Shown here: one piece after another, positions 10,351-24,100 of the stretch
How positions within the stretch are numbered: position 1 is the stretch's first letter
Layout of the letters: each line of letters starts with the position of its first letter
Origin: Rostrohypoxylon terebratum
Taxonomy: Eukaryota; Ascomycota; Sordariomycetes; Xylariales; Hypoxylaceae
Direction: 5' to 3'
DNA length: 64,000 bases
NCBI GenBank assembly: GCA_022497145.1
Contig: MU385875.1
Span: 1 to 64,000, forward strand
Translations under genes and position numbers: made by a program
The notes under the pieces: generated by a model
What the model was told of the DNA's origin: nothing
The model's database searches: none
What the model saw: only the letters and a program-made list of their open reading frames with translations

Positions 10351-10357
10351 TTTTTTT
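10351..10357 (+). terminator. RNA polymerase III terminator (T7 run)
   Basis: Seven consecutive T bases begin 21 nt after the tRNA discriminator base. A T run of this length is an efficient Pol III stop signal, which supports Pol III transcription of the tRNA locus. Confidence 0.7.
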
Positions 10358-13300
10358 GCTCTTTGTGGCTTTAGGGTTGACGTTTAGATGTCTGAGGGGG
10401 GGTTGATTTTTTGGAAAAGAATTATTAAAAATTATTCTTACCTAGGTACCCCCTCAAGAATCCTAACTGTTGTCTAGATGAATGACCTCGAACAGGTAGT
10501 ACCTAGGTACGTAACGTGGAAGTTACCAAGTAACACATGCTAATTTACAAGCATCGAGTCCCAGCATCTCAACAATTATATGTAAGCGTAGGTAGGTACT
10601 TGTCAGGCGGGTACGTAGCGATGCTCAAAGCATATGAAGTGTTGATGTACAATACCTACAATTGATTTGATATCAAAGAACTCAGAGGCATAGTAGCCAC
10701 CTAGGTAATTATCATACGAATTACTCGGCCCTCGCTTATTTCAAGGTTGTCAAGCAGGGTTCGGATGCAAGAACCGCGCTGCTGTCATCAACGCCTCATC
10801 AGCCGTCCCTGACATAAACGGCAGCTGGATAACGTTCGGGGTTCGTATGGAAGCAAACCTACCCACATACATACCTAGGTCAAGCGAAGCTAAGATTAGA
10901 GTCTTTCACCTCAACATTATCTCGGGATTTGGGTTCTGGCAGAAGCAAGGGACCTTTGGTCCATTGGTGGGTTTATGTGTCTGACGCGTATCATGGTATC
11001 GTCTAGATCTGTCAATATTCTTGGCAACGAGATTTTCTCTCGAATTATGTGATCAATTGGGAAGGGATGACGCTGTCGTTACGCACAGCCGGCTAGTAGA
11101 TATTAATAAACGCAAGGCTCTGATAGGACCTTGTTTTTGGTTGACCTAGGTAAGGAGACTGCTTGATCTATTCACAATTCTAGGCCCATTCTCGTAAAGT
11201 ACGAATCTCAACTTTATGTTAATTCCATATTGCTTCAATGCTTCGGAGTATTTCGTCCTGTCCCTGATCGGATACAAACAACGATTCTATATTCCCATTG
11301 GTGCGCAAACTCCATCGTAAGTATCCGAAGAACGATAACAGTGTCGATTTTTCGCATATAAATGCCCCGTAATATTAGGTAGGTACCCCAAGGACAATTT
11401 AACGATGCATGGAGTTTCAGCTGGTTATATCCAGCCAGTGGCTTTCCCTCGGTGACATTCCAATCGCAGAAAGCTGCAGCTCAACGGGTTCCTCATCCCA
11501 GAAGTACGTGCAGCACTAGTGTAAGGACGTTATAGATGATACTCGTCGGTTTCTCGCACCAGGGAGTCAACTTAAACTAGTGCATTACGCTGAATCGGGC
11601 AGTAGACCCCTATCGAGGTAGCCAGTAGCGTTGCCCCTATTCCACCATCCACATAGCAGCCGACCCTCGCCAGTAACCTAATCTCGATAATCCTCTACTA
11701 AATCGTTACTTACATCCTTCTGGTAGCTTTCCATGCAGCGCTATCACGCTAGGGCTGGGCAAAACCTGGGGGGGTCCTTCTGGGTTACGCAGGCGAAAAC
11801 GGGACGATGTAGCGGATGAGGCAGAGTCGACCAGAACTGCAGCCACCGTCGCCACAAGGAGAGCCTGCAGGACGCAATCAATCTGAAGCGGGCGCGATCA
11901 GCTAGACGTGAATAATCCGGTCTGTTTTGTCGGTCCAAGGTTTCAACGAGGCAACATCCAAGTGCCGAATCTACGATATGCCAAGGGAACATGTATCTTG
12001 CATGATGTCACCTACTAGTCCCGAGCAGTGGGCGGTCATGGTAGCTGGGTAGTAGTACGTCCTAGATATTCGCGTGTAGAAACCGGTGCGCACATGACGA
12101 TAGCAGAGAGAAAAAAAAGACAATGCTTGCAGCCACGTCGTCTAAGGTTCCCTTGCACATTGTTTCCAGTAAACATGAATACTGCTTTGCGATTGAAGGG
12201 AATTGACCTTTCACCTACCCAGCCCCGAACCCAGCCGAGGCAAGCGAGCAGACATGTCATATATCAGCTGCGCGTGGCGTATTACTCTCAGATTGAAACC
12301 GGTGAGAAGGGGGTCCCAGAGTAGATCACTAAGCGGCATGCTCTCTCAGAACCTGTTCGGCACATGCAAAAGGACATTTCTAGAAAGAAACGACGGTATC
12401 CAAGCACGCCTAGAACGATCCCCGTACGGTCTACGGCACGCTCTTCCTCGCCACCTCCACACATCACACACACACCGAAGGATGAGGAAAATAGATGATC
12501 AATAGACCCGTAGTGAGAGCACAACAGTCAGCGTAAGACTATGTGAAGGGGAACACCACGTCATTCTCTTATATGTCTTTCTATCTAAGGTAGCGTCAGA
12601 AGAAGGTAGATTGGCGGGCCTCCTCCAACCAAAGACAAAAGCGGCCAGATGATTCGAGATCGACCGCCGCGGGCCATGCGACCACCCGAAGAACACGCAT
12701 CATCCGCTTATGGTGGTAGGATGTGGTGGGCTGGGATTGGCCGCGAGCCTCGGCGAAAATAAAGGGCTAAGGAGGAGGGGGGGGAATCAGATCAGAAAAG
12801 GCGCCCCCTCCTGCAAGATTGCATGGAGAAATCAGAGATCGGGTCGAGTTGCTCAGGCCGAGAGGGAAAAAAAAAGTTAAATGAAACGACAGGTCTGTTT
12901 TTGGCGCCTCCTAAGGCGACGCTTGTGACTAGATTCAGAACAGCCAGCTCGCTTGCTCGACGCCACCGCGTTCTAGATAACGAACCTTGAAGATTTTATA
13001 GATGTTAACAGGTGATATCAGCAAGAAAGCTGTGTGATGATCATGAATTATATGATTTGGAATGGAAGAATTATCATCTTGTGTAGCTTTCCTGGCGATT
13101 GCACATAGTGCATACGGGGTTCGTTGGCTGATTGTCTCGGGGCGATGCGGTTGGGTACATCTTTGCCGTGTTCTCCCTTGCTTAGCAGCTCGCTTCGACA
13201 CACAAGCAAGACATCTTAAGGGAGTCCTGTAGTATGTAGTATGCAAGCAATTCACAAGCTAGTAACAGCGTCACCGAGGATCATATTCTAAACAACCGGC

Positions 13301-14535
13301 CTACGGAAACGCATTTGCTCCTCATAAATGTGACGGAATAGCTGCAAATGTTGAGTTTTCGTACGTACTTGATACGTGGATATCCCGGTTCTCCATTCAG
13401 CGGGATCAACCGCAGATGAGATGTCACATGAAAAAGACAACAGCTGCATTTACCTAGGACCTAGGTAATCTGTGATATGCGATGAAGTAGGCATTCTAGA
13501 GAGTCATTGGAGGATTATTTTGTCTTGATTTTTTCCCTCAAAGGGGCTCTGCTGCTGAAAAGCAATTAACGACGCCGAATCTCTCAATAAGGCTGAAACG
13601 ACTGTGCGCGATACAGTGCTGTCAGCATCTTACATAATTACCTTGGGTGGTTGCACTGGTTGGATCAGGATGGGGACCCAGAGCCGGGCAAAGTTATCAC
13701 GATGCATAAGATCGTGATCTGGGATGATCTAGGGGACTGGGAATTATGGATATGTATTTTATATTGGCCTGGGGTCATCAAATCCCTTTGTACCCTCTAC
13801 ATTCTCCCAGTCTCCCCTACCTGGTTCCGATAGCCGGTGTGCCATTAAAGGGGTAACCGTGATTACCTTGCGATCCAGAAAATGCAAAGAGTAGGTATTG
13901 TCATTTAATACCTAGCGAGTATGGAATATTCGCTATATTATAGCACCAGTCTAGGACCGAAGGAAGATAACCTTGCATCGACAACCGCCAAATAACCCAC
14001 GATACTGGGGGAAAAAGGCAACATCATCGGCGACCATCTGCTAGGACTGGTATATTTAATTTACCAAACAGAACCGTACAACCCGATATGCGGCACCGTG
14101 TGGTGGGCGCCCATCTCTGATAAGTGGTCATGTACCACATATAGTTCCTGAAAATAATACTATGTAGTAGTGATTTGCAGGAGGTCTCGGACCAGTTGAC
14201 AGCGCACGCTGTTCCTTGCTCTCGAACCGTACAATTTCGTAGAAAGTGACAAGTAACAAATCTCCGCCGTAAAAAACCCCTCGGTTAGGGACTACACAAC
14301 GTCAGAGACCGCCAAACCCCCTTAACCCCAGGACTTATTAGAAATATGTAGATATGGGTATTGGTATGGGTATGGGTATGGGCAGGGAATGTAAGTAGAT
14401 AAATATGCTCATGCTAAGTGCGTATTGCAATAGCCCTGGAGATAATTATCTGCCTACGCATACTAGTGAATGAGGTTCCGCGAAGTCGTCCTCGCTAGAG
14501 AGGTGCTAGAGAATATGCGGCAGATGAAGAAAGGA
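10358..14535. other. gene-poor spacer
   Basis: No coding gene could be supported. CCTAGG/TAGGTA words recur (for example around 10440, 10502, 10700, 11147 and 13453). A short TGGGTA-type microsatellite lies near 14350-14385. The longest frames (about 100 codons) show no domain, composition or splice pattern of a gene. Confidence 0.5.
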
Positions 14536-15162
14536 CTATTGTTTTGCCAGTCTCGCTTCGTCTTCGGCACGTTGTCGGATGCCTAACCCCAGCAGCCCCA
14601 GGCGGGAATATAAAGAGAAGCAAGCCAACGCTGTCGTGGCATAGGCAGCGATATTGCCCAGGTAGGTTTGCTGGGTTTGTGAAGTCAGATCCTGCAATGC
14701 ACCCATCTGACGGCAGGAGGGAAAAGATCCCGCGATCTTATTCATCATTTTTCTGGCCTGTAATAGTTTGGGGGGCAGTTTGCCCATCACCAATCCTTTC
14801 ACCGGAGTTAGCTGCGCCAATGGGAGCTCGCCAATTCCGCTACCCTGGGCTTTCAGAACTTTTAGAACCTCTTTCCCCTCGCCGTGATAAGCATGTAGTG
14901 GGTAGAGTGGAACCCTGAGTGATCGCCGGGACCAAGCCACAGAGTAGCATTCTGAGTTTCCCGGGCGTCGCATTGGGAGAGGTCCTGGAAGTCCCGAGTC
15001 CCATCGGCGTTTAGGTAAGGGAAGTTCATGTGACATTCCCAGATTCATTTGGGCTTGGCTTGACGAGCTTGGCGGCGTAGAAAGATTGGATTCCCACCCC
15101 CTATCGAACATACATACTACCATACATCCATCCACCCCAACATCCATACATAGTACACGCAC
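14536..15162 (-). CDS. hypothetical protein, doubtful
   Basis: A 208-codon open frame from ATG 15162 to a stop at 14536, the longest frame in the 17-kb gene-poor stretch. No family was recognised. The product would have a Met/Val/Cys-rich start, a Ser/Pro-rich region, a basic middle, and near the C-terminus a possible membrane helix (IAAYATTALACFSLYSRL) before a charged tail. No clear introns are needed. By chance about one open frame this long may occur in a window of this size, so it may be spurious. Its G/C content is slightly above the surrounding spacer. Confidence 0.3.
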   Translation of the reverse strand: MRVLCMDVGVDGCMVVCMFDRGWESNLSTPPSSSSQAQMNLGMSHELPLPKRRWDSGLPGPLPMRRPGNSECYSVAWSRRSLRVPLYPLHAYHGEGKEVLKVLKAQGSGIGELPLAQLTPVKGLVMGKLPPKLLQARKMMNKIAGSFPSCRQMGALQDLTSQTQQTYLGNIAAYATTALACFSLYSRLGLLGLGIRQRAEDEARLAKQ

Positions 15163-18100
15163 TCACTTTACGCACAAGGCACAAGGACCACCTAGTTGCC
15201 TACTACTACCTGGGCGACGACGCCGCCACCACCATTACCAGCCATTGCCTACCGACACATGTACGTATGCATTGCTAGTCGTAGCCCTAGCTTGTAAACT
15301 TGCCTGTTTTGGTAGTAGTAGTAGCATGGTACTTTCAGCCTTTTTTTTCTCATTGCACCAATCCCAAGAATCTCTAAACTTCAAACATCGAGATACGAGT
15401 ATGGGTAATATGGCGGACCCACCATCGAAGACGCGAACACGGCTTTGGTGCCGTTTCGTACAAGGTCGTCGCATAGCAGACTCCAGTGGACCGTAACTTC
15501 GTCAGTCGTGCGAGCGAGGGATCCAATGATCCTAGGCCACGGAAACAGGTGGTGCCCACTACGGTCTACCAGAACCAGAACAAAATTACCTCCCATGTCC
15601 TGCTCCCCTGCGAAATAGAGCAGAGGAGCGAAGGAAGAAAAATGACATGTCATAAAAAGCATCCGGGTTCCCCCCAGGGTTGTATGTATTGATGCGTGTA
15701 GGTTAGTTACCTCTTTGCTGCTATCCGGCTAACCCATGGGATAGCCTAGGATGGGACGTGATAGGATGAGAGCTGGGACGAAACGGTAGCGAAGAGAAGA
15801 AAAAGATATGTCGTGGTTTTTATCATGTGTGTATGTGCATAAATACGACGGCATGCGCATAGGTAACCGTCGTTGCTGCGCGTATGGGCGGGAAGAAGCT
15901 TACACGCAGCATTGTATGGCCTGGTTGAGTCATCCGAGAGGGACACAAGGCGACGCCGGGTGCCCGCTTGGAAAGCGCATGCGACAAACATATTACGGTA
16001 AGCGGGAATCCCGAGGCCGGAAGACCTTTTGTACGGCAACATCGCCGAGAGGTAAGATCCCCAGCATCAACCACCATCATCATTACATATTGCATACGAT
16101 GCGTCTGGGGAGACAAAGGTCCTGCGCATGGAAGGAGGGGATCGGGTTTCAGCGAAGATAGGAGAGAAAAAAAAATAAAACATGGAGGTATGTTGCGCAT
16201 GCGCAATCCTACGTACAACGCATAGACATGCAATATACAACTCATGGATTCGTAAGTAGTAGATACTGTACATTAGTTAGGTACCTATCTACTTACATAC
16301 CTACATACCTACATATATCCAATATCCAATATCCAATAATTAGACCGTTCGTCAGAAGTCCGCTGAGTCAAGTCCCTCTTATTATTTCATTTACGCAAAA
16401 GGCATGCCTCAGGGCCGAACCGATGCAGCTTCCAGATCTGGCTGGGCACGATACTGCTCAGGCCCAGAGGGACGGGGGTCTTACCTAACTCGGCCGCTGC
16501 TACGCCAAAAGTAATATGTGCCGAGATAAGAAAAGTAGCAAAAGTCGTCGAGAAACGGAAAATGCCCCACGTTAATAGATCTGAATTTCTATATATGTTG
16601 GGTGCCATTGGCTCGCGCCCGGAGATACAAATTTTCAATTCCAGACTGGATTGTGTGCCATTCAGCCTAATCTAGGCACGATAACGTGTGTACGGTACGA
16701 CAACAGCGATATGGATGCCTTGCCGACGGGTTGGGCCGATAATGCGTATGTAATCTGTCTGCATTATACAAGATGCGCAGCGCATTAATGGTTAGTGGGA
16801 GACGGGAAGATAAAAATCCGTACGGCGGAGAAATGAGATTGGACACCGATCAATAGAAGATCAATAGGCAATAGGGGGTATTGTATTGGCATGGGCAATA
16901 CATAGGTCCATAGGATTCTCGCGGACTTGAGAGCCAGCTCCGATGCTCGAGGGTCATCTGCCATTCTTATTCCAAGGCACGAGCAGCCGGTTCATAGTAG
17001 CGTAATCTTCAATGAGCGATTTTCAACTTCCGGTGGGTGCCTTGAGATATATATCGAACCGATCATGGGACGATAACGGTACTGACCGACGGAGTGCCAG
17101 GTATATCATATGCATGTTGGGATATTATTTGAAACATGGACTCGGTTGGTACGGAGTCGAGTCCGAATTACCATCTCGTACATAGATGGACGGCGAAAGT
17201 GCCTCTTTTATATCCATCCCTCAGTGATCATTGATGATCCGTAAGCGCCATTTACGTAGGCGAAAGAAAATTAGAGTCGTATGGGAAGGTCGTTCTCGGC
17301 TTTTCGTAATGAAACCACACCCCGTGGGCAGGCGTTGCGGGACGTGGTGAAACGCCAGCGAATCTCCAGGGCTGGTAACGGCAAGATTATTATTATTGCT
17401 GGAAAAGGGCGGAAGGATCCTGGTCGGGTACCAATGTAGCCAAAGTAGCGAGATGGGAAAAGAACAAATCCTTCCGTGCGAGAGGCGATGACAGATCTGG
17501 GTGTGGTCTGCATATCTAGGCCGCCGTTGGATCCAGATAACGCCGCAGTCTTGGGTCGATGGCTGACATTAGGCACCCAATCTTTCAGAGCTCACCCCGT
17601 AACCAACACCTTCTTCGCAACCAAATTTGGTGAATCGCGGGAGCACGGAAGATAAGCCATTCTACCATGGTTCTGGGTGCGCCACAAGCTCTCATGAGAG
17701 ACACAGTAGTCCGCCTCATAATTGGGATAAATCATAATTTACAGGAGTTTACTAGATTTCCTAGGACATAGTACTAGATAGGTACTAGATAGTATATAAA
17801 TTGGTACGACGGTGAAATTTGTTGAATTGATGTGACAGCATCAAAAAACGCCTCGTGGGTCTGTAAGTAAGCAGATAGTTCGTCGACTCCGACGTGCAGC
17901 GTTCCTGCAAGTTTGACAGCAGCTGACCCGAAGCAAGCTGAAGATCTTGCTAGTGAGGCTCTTGCTGGTAAGTTTCTATGGTTCGTTCGATGCTTTAAGA
18001 AATATGTTTTCTAATGCTATTGGCAAATGTGCAGCATGAATCATGGCCTTGCCTGTTGTATTTTGCACCTGAGTCGCTCATTTCCCTCTAATATTGCGGG

Positions 18101-21100
18101 AAGAGTCCTTGAATGCAACGCGACGGTGTCATGTCTCCGCTAAGCTAGGTACTCATACATAGTACTTTTCTGGTACTGCAGAAACACCATCAGAGGCTGG
18201 TTAGGTGGAGTGTATGGGAAAGATACATTTTGTACTCAGGTCGTGAGCCGGCTTGCCGGTTGACGTACTAAATAAAACACGATCCCTTACCAAATCCTTA
18301 TACAAAAGTGGTATAAGCGTTGCGGACAACTCAATCGGCTACTTCAACGACAGGATCTGGTTCAGGCATTTGACATCCTAACCCAATACGTAATAGCATG
18401 ACCAGTTCCATATGAAGATCGCCCCGATTTGGGAGAACCCCAAGGATGCGGATTCCTGAATCGGATGTAAACCCGGCAGTTTGGGGCATCTTCTGATTCT
18501 TCTAGACTTTCTAACGCAGTAACGTCAACCAGGGTCCTCCGGGCGTGGGGTCTAAAGTCGAACGATTTCAATGCAGCTAGTTGCTGCTAACCAGGGATCG
18601 CCATACAGGTGGATGGGAGATCTGTACGTGGTATCTTGTTCCCCTTCACTACTATGTACGTTGTACTTGCTATGTAGGTCCTAGTAGGTCCTATGTAATA
18701 ATTTTGACCCAGCACTCGAGGGTTCTCTGCCTTGTCTAAAAGCAAATCCCGAGCCCACCGAAATTAGTACGTACAACAAATCCCGTAGCCTTGAGCTAGC
18801 CACTTATATTACTAGCCTTAGCTGTCATTTAGACGGGCACAACGCAGCATTGCGTTCACCGTACCCGTCTGTATGTATAGGTTAATAGGTATGCATGTAT
18901 GTTGGTTGGTAGGCGTTGTATGTAATATGTAGAACGGGCAGATTGCTGACATGCTACACCTGGGCACCTATGCCCGTCTCGCAGGAATGAACCTCTCTCG
19001 CCTCGCGCCAATACACCAACCAAAACGCATCGAAGAGACGAGTATCAGAGAAGCCGAACAAGGCGATTGAAGCAATCTCTTCCCTCACCGTCGGACCGTC
19101 CTCGTCAAGTGGGTCCGAGATGTACTACGACGTATGTATTATTATGGGCGATTTAATAGTGTATGCGAAATTGAGGCATTGGCGGCAGCAGGACTTCTTC
19201 CCGCCAATGAGAAGTCGGTCAAAGTAGTTCCTCCTTAACTCCCTTGGACATGGGCGATAATAGGGTATTTCTCTAGTACGCGATCCGAGCGTTTCACGTC
19301 GGCGGGTTCGAGTGCTTCGAGTATTTTCCTAAGTGGAGATCGCCGGATGTCGAAAACGTGCTGGCCTACCAAGCTGTCGACGTTTGGGCTGTCAACAATG
19401 GATAATCTTCGAACTGGCGTTCTTAGCTTGCTTGGCAACGCTCAACGCGTGACTGCATACATAATATGGCAGAGTCATGAACCCTTTAATAATTACCCAT
19501 AAACCCGGATAAGTTTAGTTTCGTCTCGGGGGATAGATATCTGGACAAGCAGCACCGGGTGCCCGACAGTTCAACTTCGTATTTTGAATCGGGTAGACTA
19601 GGTAGATCGGCTTTGCTCGCTACTACGTTGACATCTAATGCAATGAACGGCTCGAACCGGCAATCTGTGACTCAAGCCTCAAGGATCGATGCATACTCCA
19701 AAATAATATCTATTAAAATAAATTGGAGGAAACGGCTTCATGTGATAATGCGCCGACTTTTGACTTAAAATGATAGTACTAGATTTTCTTTGAGACAGCA
19801 AGGCAACCGAACTGATGTACGTGCTTAGCACACAAGAGGGTTGTTCCTTGTTGGTGGTCACAAATCACAGCCAGGTCTGGGTTCATCGATCTGAAATCTT
19901 GAACTCCTTTTGCTTTTTTTGAGATTCCCGAGAGATAAGCCTAGATCGCGCCCACACGTTAAGAACGATAGTACTCGCTACATCGACCCCTTTAGAGCCT
20001 TAGAGCCTTAGAGGTCTGACTGACGTGTTACACGAAGCCATAAATTAATACCCTTTATGGATTAGAAAATAGTAATAAAATAGTAATGAATAATAAAATA
20101 ATAATGCTGTCTTAGCTCGTCCCACTATACACAGTATAGCTTTGGTGATGGATTCAATGTTGCGTGCAAACCTCGTGTTGACAAGTCAAACGTCACGAGC
20201 GCCAAAAAAAAAAAGCGAGGTTTAGTAATAAGGGGAGTTTCAAAAATGCCAATGACGTACTGAGTTATCTTGACTCTTGAGTCCTCGGTTGATCTTGCGA
20301 AACAATTAAGTCGAATAGGTACCTAGGTAGACAGACTCATTCTAGCACGACCCAACGGTTCCTAGCTCAGGGGTGAAAGGATTCACTAAAAGCGCAACAC
20401 CGATACCATCTGGGATCGAAGGTGCATACCTAGCATCTCGGGACATCGAAAACAAACTGCATTTCGATCTGAGCCTCATATCCTTGTACCTAGTTGGCGA
20501 AGGAGTTTGCGTTGGTAGCCCATGCAAACTTCCTTAGGGGAACTGATCCGGGATGCAAGAAGATGAGAGCCAAGCGCACCGTGTTGCGCTCCGACCCTTA
20601 GCTTACCTTGTAAGTACTTCTAAGTCGTGCGAAACGACAATTTCCATGCCTCCATCTGTACCTCGTAGTGCTGGGAGGATTGTTTGGACCTTCTGGCTCG
20701 GAAGGTGAAGACTTCCAATGTTATAAGGGATGATCTGTTACCCTACCTAGTACAGGCCCATGGTTCGGCAGTTTGGCTTGCGAGATCAATTGATGCAGTC
20801 GACCGTTATCTGATCCGGCCCAGCCAGAAGAAGAGAAAAATACATGTACACGTGGGCGTAGTATACCTAGTACTCATCGCGGAAAGGAGTAAGGGTCTAT
20901 TGGGAAGTACAACACCGGCGAATTTTTCGTTGTGATGCGGTGATAGAGAGACTAGGGCCCACAGAGTTGCACCTATTTATGCCGCATGTTCTTGCGGTCA
21001 AACCAGTTATTTCAAGGTACTTACCTAACCATGTAGCCTGTAAACCCGAGAACGTCGGAATCGTTGAGAGAATTGTTGTGTTCTCTCCGCAAACTTCTGT

Positions 21101-24100
21101 GAAGTACTACTGTATAATATGGGAAAAAAATGACAATGATTCTTTTTTTTTTAAAAAAAAAATGAACCGCGGTTTGTACATAGCTCTCGGTAATGCTGTT
21201 TTAATATGCCTAAACCCAGCCCAATTCAAGGCCTTTAATGTTTTAATGTACTTCGTACGTCAGTACAATACATGCTGTACATAGGTATGTCATAGGTAGT
21301 AGGTAAGCAAACACCAATACAAGCCACAATATACGAGATATTGCCAACGTTTTTACTTACCTAGGAGTAGCAGAACTATTAAAACTTTTGAAATATTTCA
21401 GTATTACGAGCACACTTTTTCGAAATTTGCTTCGGTCACTGTCAGGATTTCCAAGCGAATGGTTCAAGTTACTGTTAACGTATCGGTCGCTAATCTGTCG
21501 AAAGAAGCCAATCTGGATGCAAGATCTCCGAGAATTGCTTAGTAGCATGGGGCACAGGCAATCTAGCCGAGAACGAGTCCTGATCGATTAATTGCACGCT
21601 AACCATAGTCGAACCATTTGTCCACATGGTTCTCCAAATCCGACCAAAATCCCGGGTTAAGATGACGGGACGAACGGCTTGGATTGGTCGGTTTTAACGG
21701 CCACGGCCAGGAAACCATCGGCGTGTATATGCGTGTATCTTTCAGGTCTCATCTTGTACTGTATTGCATCAGATGACGTGAGACTTCGCTGACAACAATC
21801 TACATAGTAAGTCTTAAGAAACCATCTGGTGGCAATTGGTTAGAATGGATAGTAGAAAGATTGACTCGAACGTAGGTCACTAGTCGGCACCGTGTAGATG
21901 TAGATTTATTGAAAGGAAAACAGAAAAAACTAAAATAAGAAATTGAACTGTGGTTCGGTGTTGAACTTTTTTTTTTGGTCGGTTAAATCCAATTAAGTGA
22001 TGCAGCTAGGTATTTGTAGCGAAGTTGCACTAATCATGCATGAGGTTAACTAGGTACCTACGTGTATTATCTAGATATCCAATTATTCTCCGATAATATG
22101 TTTAACCCTAACGGTTGCATATGCCTCTTTCAAGGAGAGGCGAAAAAAAAGACAGGAAGATGGAAGGCAACACTTAGCGGGCAAGGGGGCTGTGACTCCT
22201 ACAAATTGCGCTTTTAGGTAATATCCATAGTATCAGAAGGTACCTAATTAGGAAGGAAGTAATGAAGGAAAGAATGAATTTATCAGAACGTGTAAATGTG
22301 TAAAACGTGCTCTAAGTTGCGAATTTCGCTCGATACTGTACTGTACGATCCGCCATCTAATCTGATCTGATCTCACTCATCTCACTCGATACACTCGATA
22401 CCATGAAACGTTTTCGAACACCTTATCACTACAACAACGTACATACATACATACCTAGTATGTAAATCTTATCCATGAGCTTTGCGAGTACGATAGCGAT
22501 CGCTCGGGCATTCCGAGTCCTGACGCTCTCCTCGCAGAAATCAGGATTTCACTCAATATTTCCTGTTAAGTTTACTAAATCTGCCTCGAAGTGCATCGCA
22601 TTAACATTAGGTATGAGGCGATCAATTACCTAGTAAGCACGTGGCTCACCAGAATTTAGAAATCAACTGAATCGATTGAAAGTTGAAGCGCATATTAAAG
22701 AAAGGTTTGCAAGGCAAATACATCTAGATGAGCAGATGAGTTGCCGGGTGACGAGATAGTTCTTATATTCCAGGTTGGCTATAAATCCTCAAGTGATAGT
22801 TTTGCGATTATTGCAATATTGCAACATTGCGACACAAATATTTTCTGAAGAAGATTGCAGGTGGACACAAGTCTTTATTATTAGGTAATACCCACATAGA
22901 AATCCACAATAGGTATTACTAGGTAGATTTAACCTCCACCTGCTCCACCTTGGGATATTTACAATTCATCCGTCTCCTTCGTGAAAGCTTCTAGAAGCCC
23001 GTCGGAGTTGGGTCAAAATTAGCAATACATGTTTACGAAGCATCGATATCCACATCACTTAACCCAAATCTTGTATCCTGTCGGTCACAAGGCAGCAACA
23101 ATTGACAAGCGGTAATAGACTGGAAATAACCCGAATAGCCAACGTATAATAAAGTGTCTACTATGTACCTACTATTACTAGTGTAGGTACCTACCTAGTA
23201 GTTACTGACGGTAAGGATTGAATAGCTGCAAATGTGATAGGTTGGACATGACGATGAGCATGTTGCCGACATGTATGTATAGACATGTAAAGGCGACAAG
23301 ACAAGAAAATGTCAATAAACCTTGATACGTTTAGGTCATAACCTTGGAAAACGTCTAAAGTTAAGGTGTAGGTTCTCCATTCCCCATTCCCCATTCCCCC
23401 AAGGCCTACATCGTACATTCTGCGTACTCGACATTGAACAGCAAAGCAATTCCTACGCTGTAGGTACAGCCTGTCTCGCTGTAGAATATGCACCATGCAG
23501 TACGTACATAGTAGTACATAGTAAAATAGCTTTCGGCACCATGCAGTCTCTCTACCTGGTCCCTGTCACAACCCTTCCACCCTTTCCCCACTCGATTTTA
23601 GATAGGTACTGGGTACGCCCGAATATAGACTGAAGGTAAGATGATTCTAGGTACTGGGTACATGTATGATGACAATGATGTAGGTAGCTCGAGATTTGGA
23701 CGGCAAGCAGTGGACTGCTAAGGCATGCGAAGGAGCGGCCCCAACATTGAAAGATCTAACCCTGCTACGCAAGCCAAGGTACAAGTACCGTATACATTCA
23801 TGGATAAGACGCTAGATCGGTACGTACTGATGTAACCGGTGCCTACTACCTAGTAGGTAGTCTGGTACTACCGTCTATGTAGACTATGTAGGTAAATGTA
23901 CCTAGCATGCATCATACACTGATGGATATATACATATTAGGTATTGGGTATTAGGCATTATATCTGGTTGACTATACCTATTGTGGACTAGTTAGCTGCT
24001 GGTAGTGTGGTAGCGTGGTAGCGTGGTATTAATAATAATAATAACTTTTTTTTTCAGCCCATCCAGCACTTCATCCAGCACATGCTTGCCATGTTCCCTC

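Noticed and set aside
19615..19690. A B-box-like GGTTCGAGCC on the - strand as a second tRNA
   Set aside because: No matching T stem, acceptor stem or anticodon arm could be built.
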